Assembly: GCF_026627255.1 (NCBI RefSeq)
Contig: NZ_JAPNLM010000003.1
Location: 420,153 to 484,152 of the forward strand
Direction: 5' to 3'
Length of the DNA: 64,000 nucleotides
DNA from: Streptomyces antarcticus
GTDB lineage: Bacteria; Actinomycetota; Actinomycetes; Streptomycetales; Streptomycetaceae
A program made the position numbers and the translations under genes. Shown here piece after piece: positions 8,933 through 16,497 of this stretch. The notes beneath the pieces were generated by a model that was not told where the DNA came from, made no database searches, and was given only the letters and a program-made list of their open reading frames with translations. How positions within the stretch are numbered: the first letter of the stretch is position 1; the number at the start of each line of letters is the position of its first letter.

Positions 8933-9577
8933 ATGAACGCTCTTCACTTCCGTCGCACCGCCGTAGCCGTGGCCGCCGCGGCCGTCCTTCCCTTCACCCT
9001 CGCGGCCTGTTCGGAGTCGGGCAAGGACTCCGCCGCAGGCTCCACCGCGAGCACGGACAGCTCCGCTTCGCAGCCGGCCACCCCGGACGCCTCGATGGCG
9101 ACGGACAAGCCCTTCGGTCCGGCCTGTGCGGGCGTGCCCGCCGACGGCGCGGGTTCGTTCGACGGGATGGCGAAGGACCCGGTGGCGACGGCCGCCTCCA
9201 ACAACCCGGCCCTGTCGACGCTGGTCGCCGCGGTCAAGCAGGCCGGCCTGGTGGACACCCTCAACAACGCCAAGGACATCACGGTGTTCGCGCCGACCAA
9301 CGACGCCTTCGCGAAGATCCCGAAGGCCGACCTGGACAAGGTCCTCGCCGACAAGGCCACCCTGACGAAGATCCTCACCTACCACGTCGTGGGCGAGAAG
9401 CTGACCCCGAAGCAGCTGGAGAACGGCTCCTTCGACACCCTGGAGAAGACCAAGGTGACCACCGCCGGCTCCGGCGAGGCGTACAAGGTCAACGGCACGT
9501 CCAGCGTCGTCTGCGGCAACGTCAAGACCGCCAACGCCAACGTCTACATCGTCGACACCGTCCTGATGCCCAAGTAG
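8933..9577 (+). CDS. Fasciclin (FAS1) domain lipoprotein
   Basis: 214 residues, start ATG 8933 with AAGGAG about ten bases upstream. The lipobox LAAC places the lipidated Cys at residue 26, followed by a Ser/Thr/Ala linker. One FAS1 domain spans ~75-214: H1 motif KDITVFAPTNDAFAKIP, the central TYHVVGEKL and the H2-like ANANVYIVDTVLMPK. It is related to mycobacterial MPT70/MPT83 surface proteins. In mycobacteria those genes are transcribed by SigK, and a SigK/RskA-like pair lies 25 kb away in this window. The promoter here has a CCATCC element (8888-8893) but no clear CCGAAT -10, so the link is only suggestive. Confidence 0.92.
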   Translation: MNALHFRRTAVAVAAAAVLPFTLAACSESGKDSAAGSTASTDSSASQPATPDASMATDKPFGPACAGVPADGAGSFDGMAKDPVATAASNNPALSTLVAAVKQAGLVDTLNNAKDITVFAPTNDAFAKIPKADLDKVLADKATLTKILTYHVVGEKLTPKQLENGSFDTLEKTKVTTAGSGEAYKVNGTSSVVCGNVKTANANVYIVDTVLMPK

Positions 9578-9626
9578 CACCAGGTCGCGCGCAGGGCGCG
9601 CGGGGAACCGAGTGAGCGAGTGCCGT

Positions 9627-9649
9627 GCGGCCCCGGATCCCGGGGCCGC
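9627..9649. terminator. Bidirectional hairpin between convergent genes
   Basis: GCGGCCCCGG (9627-9636) pairs perfectly with CCGGGGCCGC (9640-9649) around a 3-nt loop. It sits between the fasciclin gene (+) and the DUF1232 gene (-), which converge. Confidence 0.6.
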
Positions 9650-9745
9650 GCCGCGCTGTGCCGGGCCGGCCCGTGCGTACGCACGCGGCGCGCTGGCGCA
9701 GCTGCTGGAGCAGGTGCAAGCACAGGCGCCGGGCCGGGGCCCGGA

Positions 9746-10045
9746 TCAGGCCGGGCCGGACTCCTTGGCGCCGCCGCCGGGCAGCCGCCCGGCCGCCGCG
9801 TGCAGCGAGCGCAGGGCCACCAGGAGGACGCCGACGTCGTCCAGGTACACCGGGTCCGGGATCAGGTCCACGGGGGAGACCGTGTACACGACCGCGACCC
9901 AGAACAGGGCCTTGTCGCGCAGCGGGATGCCCGCGTCGAGCAGCAGCCGCCGCGCCGCGAAGACACGTACGAGCAGTAAGACCGCGGCGATGGCCAGAGC
10001 GACCGCGACGACCACGCCCAGAGTGAGCCAGACCTTTCCGTCCAT
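9746..10045 (-). CDS. DUF1232 (YkvA-like) membrane protein
   Basis: 99 residues. One N-terminal transmembrane segment (Val/Ala-rich, ~6-27) is followed by the DUF1232 signature YTVSPVDLIPDPVYLDDVG at ~55-72. The function of the family is unknown; members are small membrane-associated proteins. It shares its strand with the MarR gene 54 bases upstream. Confidence 0.85.
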   Translation of the reverse strand: MDGKVWLTLGVVVAVALAIAAVLLLVRVFAARRLLLDAGIPLRDKALFWVAVVYTVSPVDLIPDPVYLDDVGVLLVALRSLHAAAGRLPGGGAKESGPA

Positions 10046-10099
10046 GGCGCGCCTATACCCCGTTCCCGGCCCGCTCTACCGGGGCGATTCCGGGGCGGT

Positions 10100-10564
10100 T
10101 CATCCGGTCCGGCCGCGAAGGCGCCGGCCGACCTCGCCGAGGCCTTCGGCGAGCACGTCGAGCTGTTCGGGGGTGAGGACGTCGACGAGGACCTCCCGGA
10201 CCGTGGCCACGTGCCCGGGTGCGGCCTCCTCCAGCCGGGCGCTGCCGGCGTTGGTGAGGACGGCGAAGACGCCGCGGACGTCGGAGGGGCAGCTGCGGCG
10301 GCGGACCAGCCCGGCCTTCTCCATCTGCGTGACCTGGTAGGTCAGCCCGCTCTTGGAATTGATCAGGCCATTGGCCAGCTCGGTCATCCTCAGCTCGCGC
10401 CCGGGGGCCGCGGCGAGCCGTACGAGGATCTCGTACTGGGGGTGTGAGAGCCCGGAGTCGTCCTTGAGCTGCTGGTCGAGGCGGCGGTTCACCAGTGCCG
10501 ACGCGGCCAGGAAGCCGTCCCAGGCCCGCATCTCGCGGTCGTTCAGCCATCTCGTCTCAGCCAT
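10100..10564 (-). CDS. MarR family transcriptional regulator
   Basis: 154 residues. The winged helix is clear: GLSHPQYEILVRLAA, LRMTELANGLINSKSGLTYQVTQMEKAGLVRRR, followed by a wing and the long C-terminal dimerisation helix. It is transcribed divergently from a DoxX gene, and two near-identical palindromic sites lie in the intergenic region, so it very likely represses both itself and doxX. A single Cys in RRRSCPSD in the wing could serve as a thiol sensor of quinones or electrophiles, as in YodB/MhqR-like proteins (inference). Confidence 0.9.
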   Translation of the reverse strand: MAETRWLNDREMRAWDGFLAASALVNRRLDQQLKDDSGLSHPQYEILVRLAAAPGRELRMTELANGLINSKSGLTYQVTQMEKAGLVRRRSCPSDVRGVFAVLTNAGSARLEEAAPGHVATVREVLVDVLTPEQLDVLAEGLGEVGRRLRGRTG

Positions 10565-10584
10565 GCGGCCAGCCTACACGGGTT

Positions 10585-10637
10585 GTTCCAATTTGAATCA
10601 ATGGCTAGGGTCGGGTCCCGGCGGTTCGAATTTGAAC
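10585..10637. promoter_or_regulatory. Two copies of a MarR-type operator
   Basis: GTTCCAATTTGAAT (10585-10598) and GTTCGAATTTGAAC (10624-10637) share the core GTTCNAATTTGAA, 39 bases apart. The second is a near-perfect palindrome. They lie exactly between the divergent MarR and DoxX genes, in the only AT-rich patch of the neighbourhood. Confidence 0.75.
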
Positions 10638-10694
10638 AAACCTGAGCAGTGCCGTCCCCGCCCTCCGGACCGCCCGACCGGAAGGATTCCCCCC

Positions 10695-11258
10695 ATGACC
10701 AGCCCCTCCGTCACCCCGACGAAGCCGCAGGCCGCCGCACCGGCCGGACCCGCGCCCGCGTTCGCCCCGTCCGGCCCCGCGCACGACACCGGCCTGCTGC
10801 TCCTGCGCCTGGTCCTCGGACTGACCATGGCCGCCCACGGCACCCAGAAGCTCTTCGGCTGGTTCGGGGGCGGCGGCATCAGCGGCACCGGACAGTTCTT
10901 CACCGCCAGCGGCTACCCCGCCGGTGACGCCATGGCCGTCCTCGCCGGCCTGACCGAGACCCTCGGCGGCCTCGGCCTCGCCGCCGGGCTGCTCACCCCG
11001 CTCGCCGGAGCCGCCCTCTTCGGCACGATGATCAACGCCATCGCCGTCCACGGAGCCGGCTCGTTCTTCGCCCCCGAGGGCATCGAGTACGAGCTGCTGC
11101 TCACCGCCGGCGCCGCGGCCCTCGCCCTCACCGGCCCCGGCCGCTACGCCGTCGACCGCTTCCTGCCCGTCGTACGCGCCCACCGGCTCGCGCACGGCGC
11201 CGGCGCCGTCGCGCTCGGCGCGGTCCTCGCCGGCGTACTGCTCCTCGTACGCGACTAA
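10695..11258 (+). CDS. DoxX family membrane protein
   Basis: 187 residues with an extended Pro/Ala N-terminus (~33 residues) before the DoxX core. The core has about four membrane helices: LLLLRLVLGLTMAAHG, the HGTQKLFGWFGG loop typical of the family, and repeated hydrophobic segments. DoxX proteins are membrane oxidoreductase partners linked to thiol and quinone stress. The divergent MarR gene and twin operators imply induction by an electrophile or redox signal. The ATG at 10695 is chosen because it follows GAAGGATTCC. Confidence 0.88.
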   Translation: MTSPSVTPTKPQAAAPAGPAPAFAPSGPAHDTGLLLLRLVLGLTMAAHGTQKLFGWFGGGGISGTGQFFTASGYPAGDAMAVLAGLTETLGGLGLAAGLLTPLAGAALFGTMINAIAVHGAGSFFAPEGIEYELLLTAGAAALALTGPGRYAVDRFLPVVRAHRLAHGAGAVALGAVLAGVLLLVRD

Positions 11259-11335
11259 CGCGCACGACTAACGCGCACGAGGGTGTCCGGGGCCTGCGCT
11301 GATTGGCCCCGGGCATTCGCGGGAAGAGCGCACGA

Positions 11336-13138
11336 ATGACACAACCCATCGAAGACTACGCACTCATCGGCGACCTGATGACCAGTGGGCTCGTCGGCCG
11401 CGACGGGTCCATCGACTGGCTGTGCCTGCCGCGCTTCGACTCGGCGGCCTGCTTCGCCAAGCTCCTCGGAGAAGAGGAGAACGGCCACTGGCGCATCGCC
11501 CCGGTCGGCGCCGCACCCGACGAGCGCTGCACCCGCCGCGCCTACGTCGACGGCACGCTGGTCCTGGAGTCGTACTGGGAGACCGAGGGCGGCACGTTCA
11601 AGGTCATCGACTTCATGCCGCAGCGTGACACCGCGCCCGACGTCGTCCGGATCGTCGAGGGACTCACCGGCGAGTCCACCGTACGCAGCACCCTGCGCCT
11701 GCGGTTCGACTACGGCCACGTCGTGCCCTGGGTCCGGCGCGTCGACGGCGAGCGCGTCGCCGTCGCCGGACCCGACTCCGCGTGGTTCCGCAGCGAACCC
11801 CACGTGCACACCTGGGGCGAGCACAACAGCACCCGCTCCGAGTTCGCCGTCGCCGCCGGGGAACGCGTCGCCTTCGTCCTCACCTGGCACCCCTCGCACG
11901 AACCGCGCCCCAACCCGATCGACCCGTACGCGGCCCTGCACACCAGCCTCGCCGACTGGCGCGCGTGGACCTCCCAGTGCACCTACGAGGGCCCCCACCA
12001 GGAAGCGGTCATCCGCTCCCTGATCACCCTCAAGGCCCTCACCTACGCCCCCACCGGAGGCATCGCCGCCGCGGCCACGACCTCCCTCCCCGAGGAGCTC
12101 GGAGGCGTCCGGAACTGGGACTACCGCTACTGCTGGCTGCGGGACTCCACCCTCACCCTCGGGTCGCTGCTCGCCACCGGGTTCCTCGACGAGGCCCGCG
12201 CCTGGCGGGCCTGGCTGCTGCGCGCCGTCGCCGGCGACCCCGCCGACCTCCAGATCATGTACGGGATCGCGGGAGAGCGCCGCATCCCCGAGACCGATCT
12301 GCCGTGGCTGCGGGGCTACGCCTCCTCCGCCCCCGTCCGCGTGGGCAACGCGGCCGTGGACCAGCTCCAGCTCGACGTGTACGGCGAGGTCATCGACTCG
12401 CTGTACCTGGCCCGCGCCACCGGCCTCGCCGCCGAGGCACACGCCTGGAAGCTCCAGCTCGCCCTGCTCGACTTCCTGGAGCGCAACTGGCGCCGCCCCG
12501 ACGAGGGACTGTGGGAAGTGCGCGGCCCGCGCCGCCACTTCGTCCACTCCAAGGTGATGGCCTGGGTCGCCGCCGACCGCGCCGTGCGCACCCTGGAACA
12601 CGATCCCTCACTGCCCGGCGACATCGAGCGCTGGCGGACCATAAGGGACGAGGTGCACCGCGACGTCTGCGAGAACGGCTACGACCCGGAGCGCAAGACC
12701 TTCACCCAGTTCTACGGCTCCACCGAGCTCGACGCCGCGACCCTGCTCATCCCGCGCGTCGGCTTCCTCCCGCCCGACGACCCGCGGGTCGTCGGCACCG
12801 TCGCCGCGGTCCAGGAGGAGCTCGGGCGCAGCGGCCTGGTCCGCCGCTACAGCACCGAAGGCCCCTCCGTCGACGGACTGCCCGGCGACGAAGGAGCCTT
12901 CCTGGCCTGCTCGTTCTGGCTGGCCGACGCGCTCCATCTGACCGGCCGTGAGAAGGAGGCCCGCGCCCTATTCGAACGGCTGCTGGCCGTATGCAACGAC
13001 GTGGGACTGCTCGCCGAGGAGTACGACCCCGTCGCGGGCCGCCAACTCGGCAACTTCCCACAGGCGTTCAGCCACGTCGGCCTCGTCAACACCGCCCTCA
13101 CCCTCGCGCGGGGGAAGGCGGCCGTGGCGATCCCGTAG
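11336..13138 (+). CDS. Glycoside hydrolase family 15 (glucoamylase/trehalase-like)
   Basis: 600 residues, start ATG 11336 (MTQPIEDYALIGD). The N-terminal beta-sandwich (IEDYALIGDLMTSGLVGRDGSIDWL) is followed by an (alpha/alpha)6 catalytic domain: LGGVRNWDYRYCWLRDS and the late DEGAFLACSFW motif. In GH15 the two catalytic Glu residues lie in such loops. No signal peptide, so intracellular. Actinobacterial homologues act on trehalose or alpha-glucans; which one cannot be read from sequence. It is not followed by related sugar genes. Confidence 0.88.
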   Translation: MTQPIEDYALIGDLMTSGLVGRDGSIDWLCLPRFDSAACFAKLLGEEENGHWRIAPVGAAPDERCTRRAYVDGTLVLESYWETEGGTFKVIDFMPQRDTAPDVVRIVEGLTGESTVRSTLRLRFDYGHVVPWVRRVDGERVAVAGPDSAWFRSEPHVHTWGEHNSTRSEFAVAAGERVAFVLTWHPSHEPRPNPIDPYAALHTSLADWRAWTSQCTYEGPHQEAVIRSLITLKALTYAPTGGIAAAATTSLPEELGGVRNWDYRYCWLRDSTLTLGSLLATGFLDEARAWRAWLLRAVAGDPADLQIMYGIAGERRIPETDLPWLRGYASSAPVRVGNAAVDQLQLDVYGEVIDSLYLARATGLAAEAHAWKLQLALLDFLERNWRRPDEGLWEVRGPRRHFVHSKVMAWVAADRAVRTLEHDPSLPGDIERWRTIRDEVHRDVCENGYDPERKTFTQFYGSTELDAATLLIPRVGFLPPDDPRVVGTVAAVQEELGRSGLVRRYSTEGPSVDGLPGDEGAFLACSFWLADALHLTGREKEARALFERLLAVCNDVGLLAEEYDPVAGRQLGNFPQAFSHVGLVNTALTLARGKAAVAIP

Positions 13139-13147
13139 GGCGCCTCG

Positions 13148-13926
13148 CTACGGCCGCCGCACGGCCTCGGTCAGCCGGCCCCGCAGCCGGGCGAACTCGG
13201 CCGAGGCCCGGAGCGCGGCGACGTCCGTCTCCGGCCCCCGGTCGAGGCCGACCGGGAGTTCCGCCACCACCCGTCCCGGGCCCGCCGCCATCACCAGGAC
13301 CCGGGAGCCCAGCAGGACCGCCTCCTCCGCCGAGTGCGTCACGAACAGCACGGTCGTGCCGAGCCGCCCGGCGAGGGCGCGGACCTCCTCCTGGAGCCGC
13401 TCCCGGGTCAGCGCGTCGAGCGCCGCGAACGGCTCGTCCATCAGCAGGAGTTCCGGCTCCCCGGCCAGCGCCCGCGCGAGCGCGACCCGCTGCTGCTGGC
13501 CGCCCGACAGCTCCCAGGTACGCCGGCCCGCCGTCCCCGGCAGCCCCGCCCGCTCCAGGAGCTCCGCGATCCGCCCGGCCCGCTCGGCGCGCGGCACCCC
13601 GTGCCGGGCCAGGGCGAACCCGAGGTTCCCGCCGACCGTCCGCCAGGGGAACAGGCGCGGCTGCTGGAACACCACCCCCGCGCCCCAGCCCGGGCGCGGG
13701 ACCGCGCCCCGACCAGGGCGGTTCCCGACGAGGGCCGCTCGAAGCCCGCGACGACCCTGAGCAGGCTCGTCTTGCCACAGTCGGACGGCCCGACCAGCAC
13801 GACGAACTCGCCCGCCCGGATCCGCAGGTCCACGCCCTCCAGCGCCGTCACCGGCTGCCGGGCCGAGCCGTACCGGACGGCCACCCCCGCCAGATCGACG
13901 ACGGCGACATCCGTGCCGGGGAGGTC
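13148..13926 (-). pseudogene. SsuB-like sulfonate/nitrate/taurine ABC ATPase, frameshifted
   Basis: The two halves of one ATPase lie in different frames. Upstream (13926 to ~13710): [14 protein letters not shown], Walker [21 protein letters not shown]. Downstream (from ~13708): [11 protein letters not shown], signature LSGGQQQR, Walker B LLLMDEP and THSAEEA. Adding one base within the C/G run near 13703-13712 restores a continuous [18 protein letters not shown] reading, so a single base is missing. No start codon is available in the upstream frame, and the Walker A has Asp where the family has Gly. No permease or binding-protein gene accompanies it. It is a relic of a sulfonate-type importer, though an assembly error at the homopolymer cannot be excluded for the frameshift alone. 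Confidence 0.8.
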
Positions 13927-13928
13927 AG

Positions 13929-13961
13929 CTACCAGTGCAGCAGGAGGGGGTTTTCCGGCAT
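13929..13961 (-). pseudogene. Ten-codon 5' relic of an SsuD-like flavin monooxygenase
   Basis: A well-placed ATG (13961, with GACGAGG upstream) opens a frame reading [10 protein letters not shown] and then TAG. The pattern 'LxxHWFLPT' is the standard start of LLM-class alkanesulfonate monooxygenases, so this looks like the first residues of such a gene whose body was deleted, joining it directly to the SsuB-like ATPase. It lies downstream of a sulfur-type leader peptide. The match is short, hence the modest confidence. Confidence 0.4.
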
Positions 13962-14150
13962 GGGTGAACCTCGTCGGAGCAGCGCCGTGGTGCGTGCCGA
14001 CGCCGCGGAAGAGGGCGGTGGCACGTGTACACCGGCAGGGGGGCAGGCGGAAATCCGGCGCGGGAAGTACGCGCTGCGGAGGATGTCTCACAGGTGCGCG
14101 CGAAGGGTGCGCGGGTGTCCGTACGGTGTCAGAAGCGGCGGATCAGGAGA

Positions 14151-14246
14151 TCAACAGCCGTGCGTAGGGGAGGAGTCGGCCCGACAGAGCATGGTCGAGA
14201 CACGCAGCAGATCCACGTGACGACGCGATACGAGTACAGGGGCCAT
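14151..14246 (-). CDS. Actinobacterial sulfur-operon leader peptide
   Basis: 31 codons, too short for ordinary gene calling. The peptide contains VSRRHVDLLRVSTMLCR, the highly conserved core of the short 'putative leader peptide' family found in front of sulfonate, sulfate and cysteine genes in streptomycetes. The start is ATG 14246 with AGGA eight bases upstream. Its C-terminus has two Cys codons and ends on Cys, consistent with ribosome-stalling attenuation by cysteine supply (inference). The genes it should control, an SsuD-like monooxygenase and an SsuB-like ATPase, survive only as relics about 190 bases downstream. Confidence 0.75.
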   Translation of the reverse strand: MAPVLVSRRHVDLLRVSTMLCRADSSPTHGC

Positions 14247-14334
14247 GGCCGCATCCTGTCGGTGTCGGGCGGGCTGGGACAAGCGGGGTCCGGATGCTGG
14301 ACGATTCCGTTCCGGGATTCGGTACGGGGCGGGC

Positions 14335-14868
14335 TCAGCGCCTCCGGTTGAACGGCAGGCGGCCGAGCACCAGCGCCATCCCGCAGGTGTCGGTGACCGC
14401 CGAGAAGACCAGCCCGGCGCCGATGCCGGCGGAGAGCAGCTGGAACGCCGGGTGCACCAGCAGTCCGAGCACCAGGCCGAGCAGTACGAGCGAGCCCGCG
14501 GTGACCCGTACCTGACGCTCCATGGCCCAGACCGACCGGCGACCCTCGGCGGGGTAGTCGAGGCCGTGCCCGCCGGCCGACCAGGAGCGGGTGCCGCCGG
14601 TCAGGCTGGTGGACGGGATGCCGTGCGAGGCGAGGGTGCGGGCGGCGTTCTCCGAGCGGGCGCCGGTGGCGCAGACCAGCAGCAGGCCCTTGTCCTCGGC
14701 GGCCCGTCGCAGCCGGGGCAGGGAGGGGGCGATCCGGTCGAGCGGGATGTTCACCGCGCCGGGGAGGTGGCCGGAGGCGTACTCGCCCGGCGTGCGGACG
14801 TCGATCACGGTGAACTCCTGGTGGCGGGAGAGGACCTGGCCGGCGGTGAGGGTGGCGGGGATGCTCAT
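14335..14868 (-). CDS. Rhodanese domain protein with C-terminal membrane segments
   Basis: 177 residues, ATG 14868 preceded by AAGGAG. Residues ~8-105 form a rhodanese: FTVIDVRTPGEYASGHLPGA and the active-site loop CATGAR with catalytic Cys near residue 70. Residues ~120-165 carry two hydrophobic helices (LVLLGLVLGLLVHPAFQLL, then a Gly/Ala-rich helix), the DUF2892-type membrane anchor common to such fusions. It probably handles sulfane sulfur or persulfide transfer at the membrane. A small Cys-Cys leader peptide lies 280 bases upstream on the same strand. Confidence 0.88.
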   Translation of the reverse strand: MSIPATLTAGQVLSRHQEFTVIDVRTPGEYASGHLPGAVNIPLDRIAPSLPRLRRAAEDKGLLLVCATGARSENAARTLASHGIPSTSLTGGTRSWSAGGHGLDYPAEGRRSVWAMERQVRVTAGSLVLLGLVLGLLVHPAFQLLSAGIGAGLVFSAVTDTCGMALVLGRLPFNRRR

Positions 14869-15147
14869 GGTGGACGGGCTCCTTGCGGGACGTGGACGTG
14901 GACGTGGACACAGACGTGGTCGTGAACCGGGGGCGGGCCGCGGCGGCCCGGCGGTGTGGGAGGCCGGGCGTGAGCGGGGCTCGGGGAGAGCGTGGGCCGC
15001 GGGATGCGCGGCCGCGGGAGGGAGGGGCACCGGGGAGGGGATCGCCCGGGGACCGGAGCCCGGCCGGAATCCGTCCGGAGCGGCTGCCCGGAGACCGCCC
15101 GTCACGCGAAGGTGCGGCACGGTGCGGAAGCCGGAGCAGGGCAGGCG

Positions 15148-15198
15148 TCAGCTACGACAACAGGAGCGCGACAGGAGGCGCTGGTGGGTGACGGCCAT
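15148..15198 (-). CDS. Putative Cys-Cys leader peptide upstream of the rhodanese
   Basis: 16 codons (15198-15148, extendable to an in-frame ATG at 15210). The peptide ends RLLSRSCCRS, with two consecutive Cys (TGT TGT) just before the stop. Actinobacterial upstream peptides with clustered Cys near the end act as cysteine-responsive attenuators of sulfur genes. The first downstream gene is a rhodanese, which fits. No strong ribosome-binding site is visible. Confidence 0.5.
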   Translation of the reverse strand: MAVTHQRLLSRSCCRS

Positions 15199-15210
15199 GC
15201 CGCGGATCAT

Positions 15211-15534
15211 AGGCCCGGCGACGCGATCAGGCCAGCGAACGGGCCGCGCCGCGCCGCGCCGGGCAGGCCGGCTGCCCGCCCGGCGATCGTTCCGGCGGGC
15301 CGCCCCGCCCTTCCGGCCCGGACGCCGGCGCCCCCCGGCCATGACCCCGGCGATTGTTCCGGCGGGCCCGCCCCGCCCTCCCGGTCCGGGAGCCGGCGCG
15401 ATGACAGCCCGGGTCGGAGGGTCCGCATGCGGCCGCTAGGGTCGCAGTCGCAGCCGGGCGGGGGCCGAGGAACGGTGCCGCGGGTTTGTCGCCCCCTGGG
15501 TGGGCGGGCCCGGTTCGTGCGGGGGAGGGTGCGG
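15211..15534. other. 324-bp spacer with a duplicated ~51-bp GC-rich segment
   Basis: The spacer lies between the STM4011-like gene's stop side and the small leader peptide. No gene is convincing. Its main content is the imperfect direct repeat annotated at 15281-15400. A (CCGCG)n-like run at 15243-15260 adds low complexity. Confidence 0.5.
15281..15400. repeat. Imperfect ~51-bp direct repeat, period 68
   Basis: The copies at about 15281-15331 and 15349-15399 share CGGCGATYGTTCCGGCGGGC, a CCGCCCC core and GCCGGCGC ends, with a handful of differences. It is intergenic and could be a duplicated protein-binding or structural element. Confidence 0.6.
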
Positions 15535-16497
15535 TCAGCACGGTGTCAGGGGCAGGTGTGGGAAGCCCGACCCGCCCGCCGGGGGAGTTCCCTGCGCCGC
15601 GCCGGGCGCCGGGACGCGTTCGAGGACGCCGCCCGCGAAGACGTCGTAGAGCGGCAGCGTCTCCAGGTGGACGTAGCCGATGTGGCACTCGCAGACCGCC
15701 AGCGGGCAGGCCCGCGGGCGCAGCGCCGCCCGGTAGGAGCCGTCGTACAGGTTGCCCAGCTCCGTCTTCACGAAGTGGCAGCGGCGGACCGTGCCGTCGC
15801 CGTCCACCGAGATCACCGACTCGCCGGTCCGGCAGGGCAGGCCCGCCGAGCGGTGGGGGTGGCGGCTGTACGGGAACAGCGGGTCCAGGGCCGTCCAGCG
15901 GGCCGCCTCCGGATCCGTGTAGGTGCGCCCCTCCGCGGCGTTCACCCACAGGTAGACCTCCGGCGGGAGCGCCGCCCGCAGCCGGCGGGCCTCCGCCAGG
16001 TGCTCCGGGAGGCCGACGACGCCCACGCTGAAGCGGACCCCGGCGTCCGCCAGCTCCCGGCACCGGCCCAGGAAGCGTGCGTACGGGGTCTGCCCCGGGT
16101 GGTAGGTGCACCAGAGCGCGAGCGTGTCCGGATCGGCGGCGGCGGTCCACCCGGTGCGGCCGCTCAGGTTCGTCTGGATGGCGACCCGCCGGACGTGCGG
16201 CAGGTGCGACAGCTCCGTCAGGGTGCGCCGGTACCAGGAGCGGACCAGGCCCTCGCCCCACGGGGTGAACAGCACCGAGAGCCGGTCCGCGGTGTTCCCG
16301 GCCGCCCAGGCGGCGAACCGTTCCAGTGCCGCCCGGTCGGCTGCCAGCGTCTCGCGGCTGTCCCGGCGCTTGGCGAACGGGCAGTACGGGCAGTCGTAGT
16401 CGCAGGAGGCCAGCGGCCCCCGGTACAGCACGGTGAGCTCCCGCGGCCGTTCCGGGATCCCCTCAGCGGCCCCCTGACGGCCCCGCGGGGCCGTCAC
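15535..16497 (-). CDS. STM4011 family radical SAM protein
   Basis: 320 residues. The radical SAM cluster-binding motif is CDYDCPYC near residue 35, directly followed by FAKRRDS. Later motifs LFTPWGEGLVRSWYR and VAIQTNLSG fit a TIM-barrel. The C-terminal region has further Cys (RRCHFVKTELGNLYDG, CPLAVCECHIGYVH) that could hold an auxiliary cluster. It is the last gene of the five-gene cassette. Its GTG start (16497) overlaps the STM4012-like stop by four bases (GTGA), implying translational coupling. Substrate unknown. Confidence 0.85.
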   Translation of the reverse strand: MTAPRGRQGAAEGIPERPRELTVLYRGPLASCDYDCPYCPFAKRRDSRETLAADRAALERFAAWAAGNTADRLSVLFTPWGEGLVRSWYRRTLTELSHLPHVRRVAIQTNLSGRTGWTAAADPDTLALWCTYHPGQTPYARFLGRCRELADAGVRFSVGVVGLPEHLAEARRLRAALPPEVYLWVNAAEGRTYTDPEAARWTALDPLFPYSRHPHRSAGLPCRTGESVISVDGDGTVRRCHFVKTELGNLYDGSYRAALRPRACPLAVCECHIGYVHLETLPLYDVFAGGVLERVPAPGAAQGTPPAGGSGFPHLPLTPC

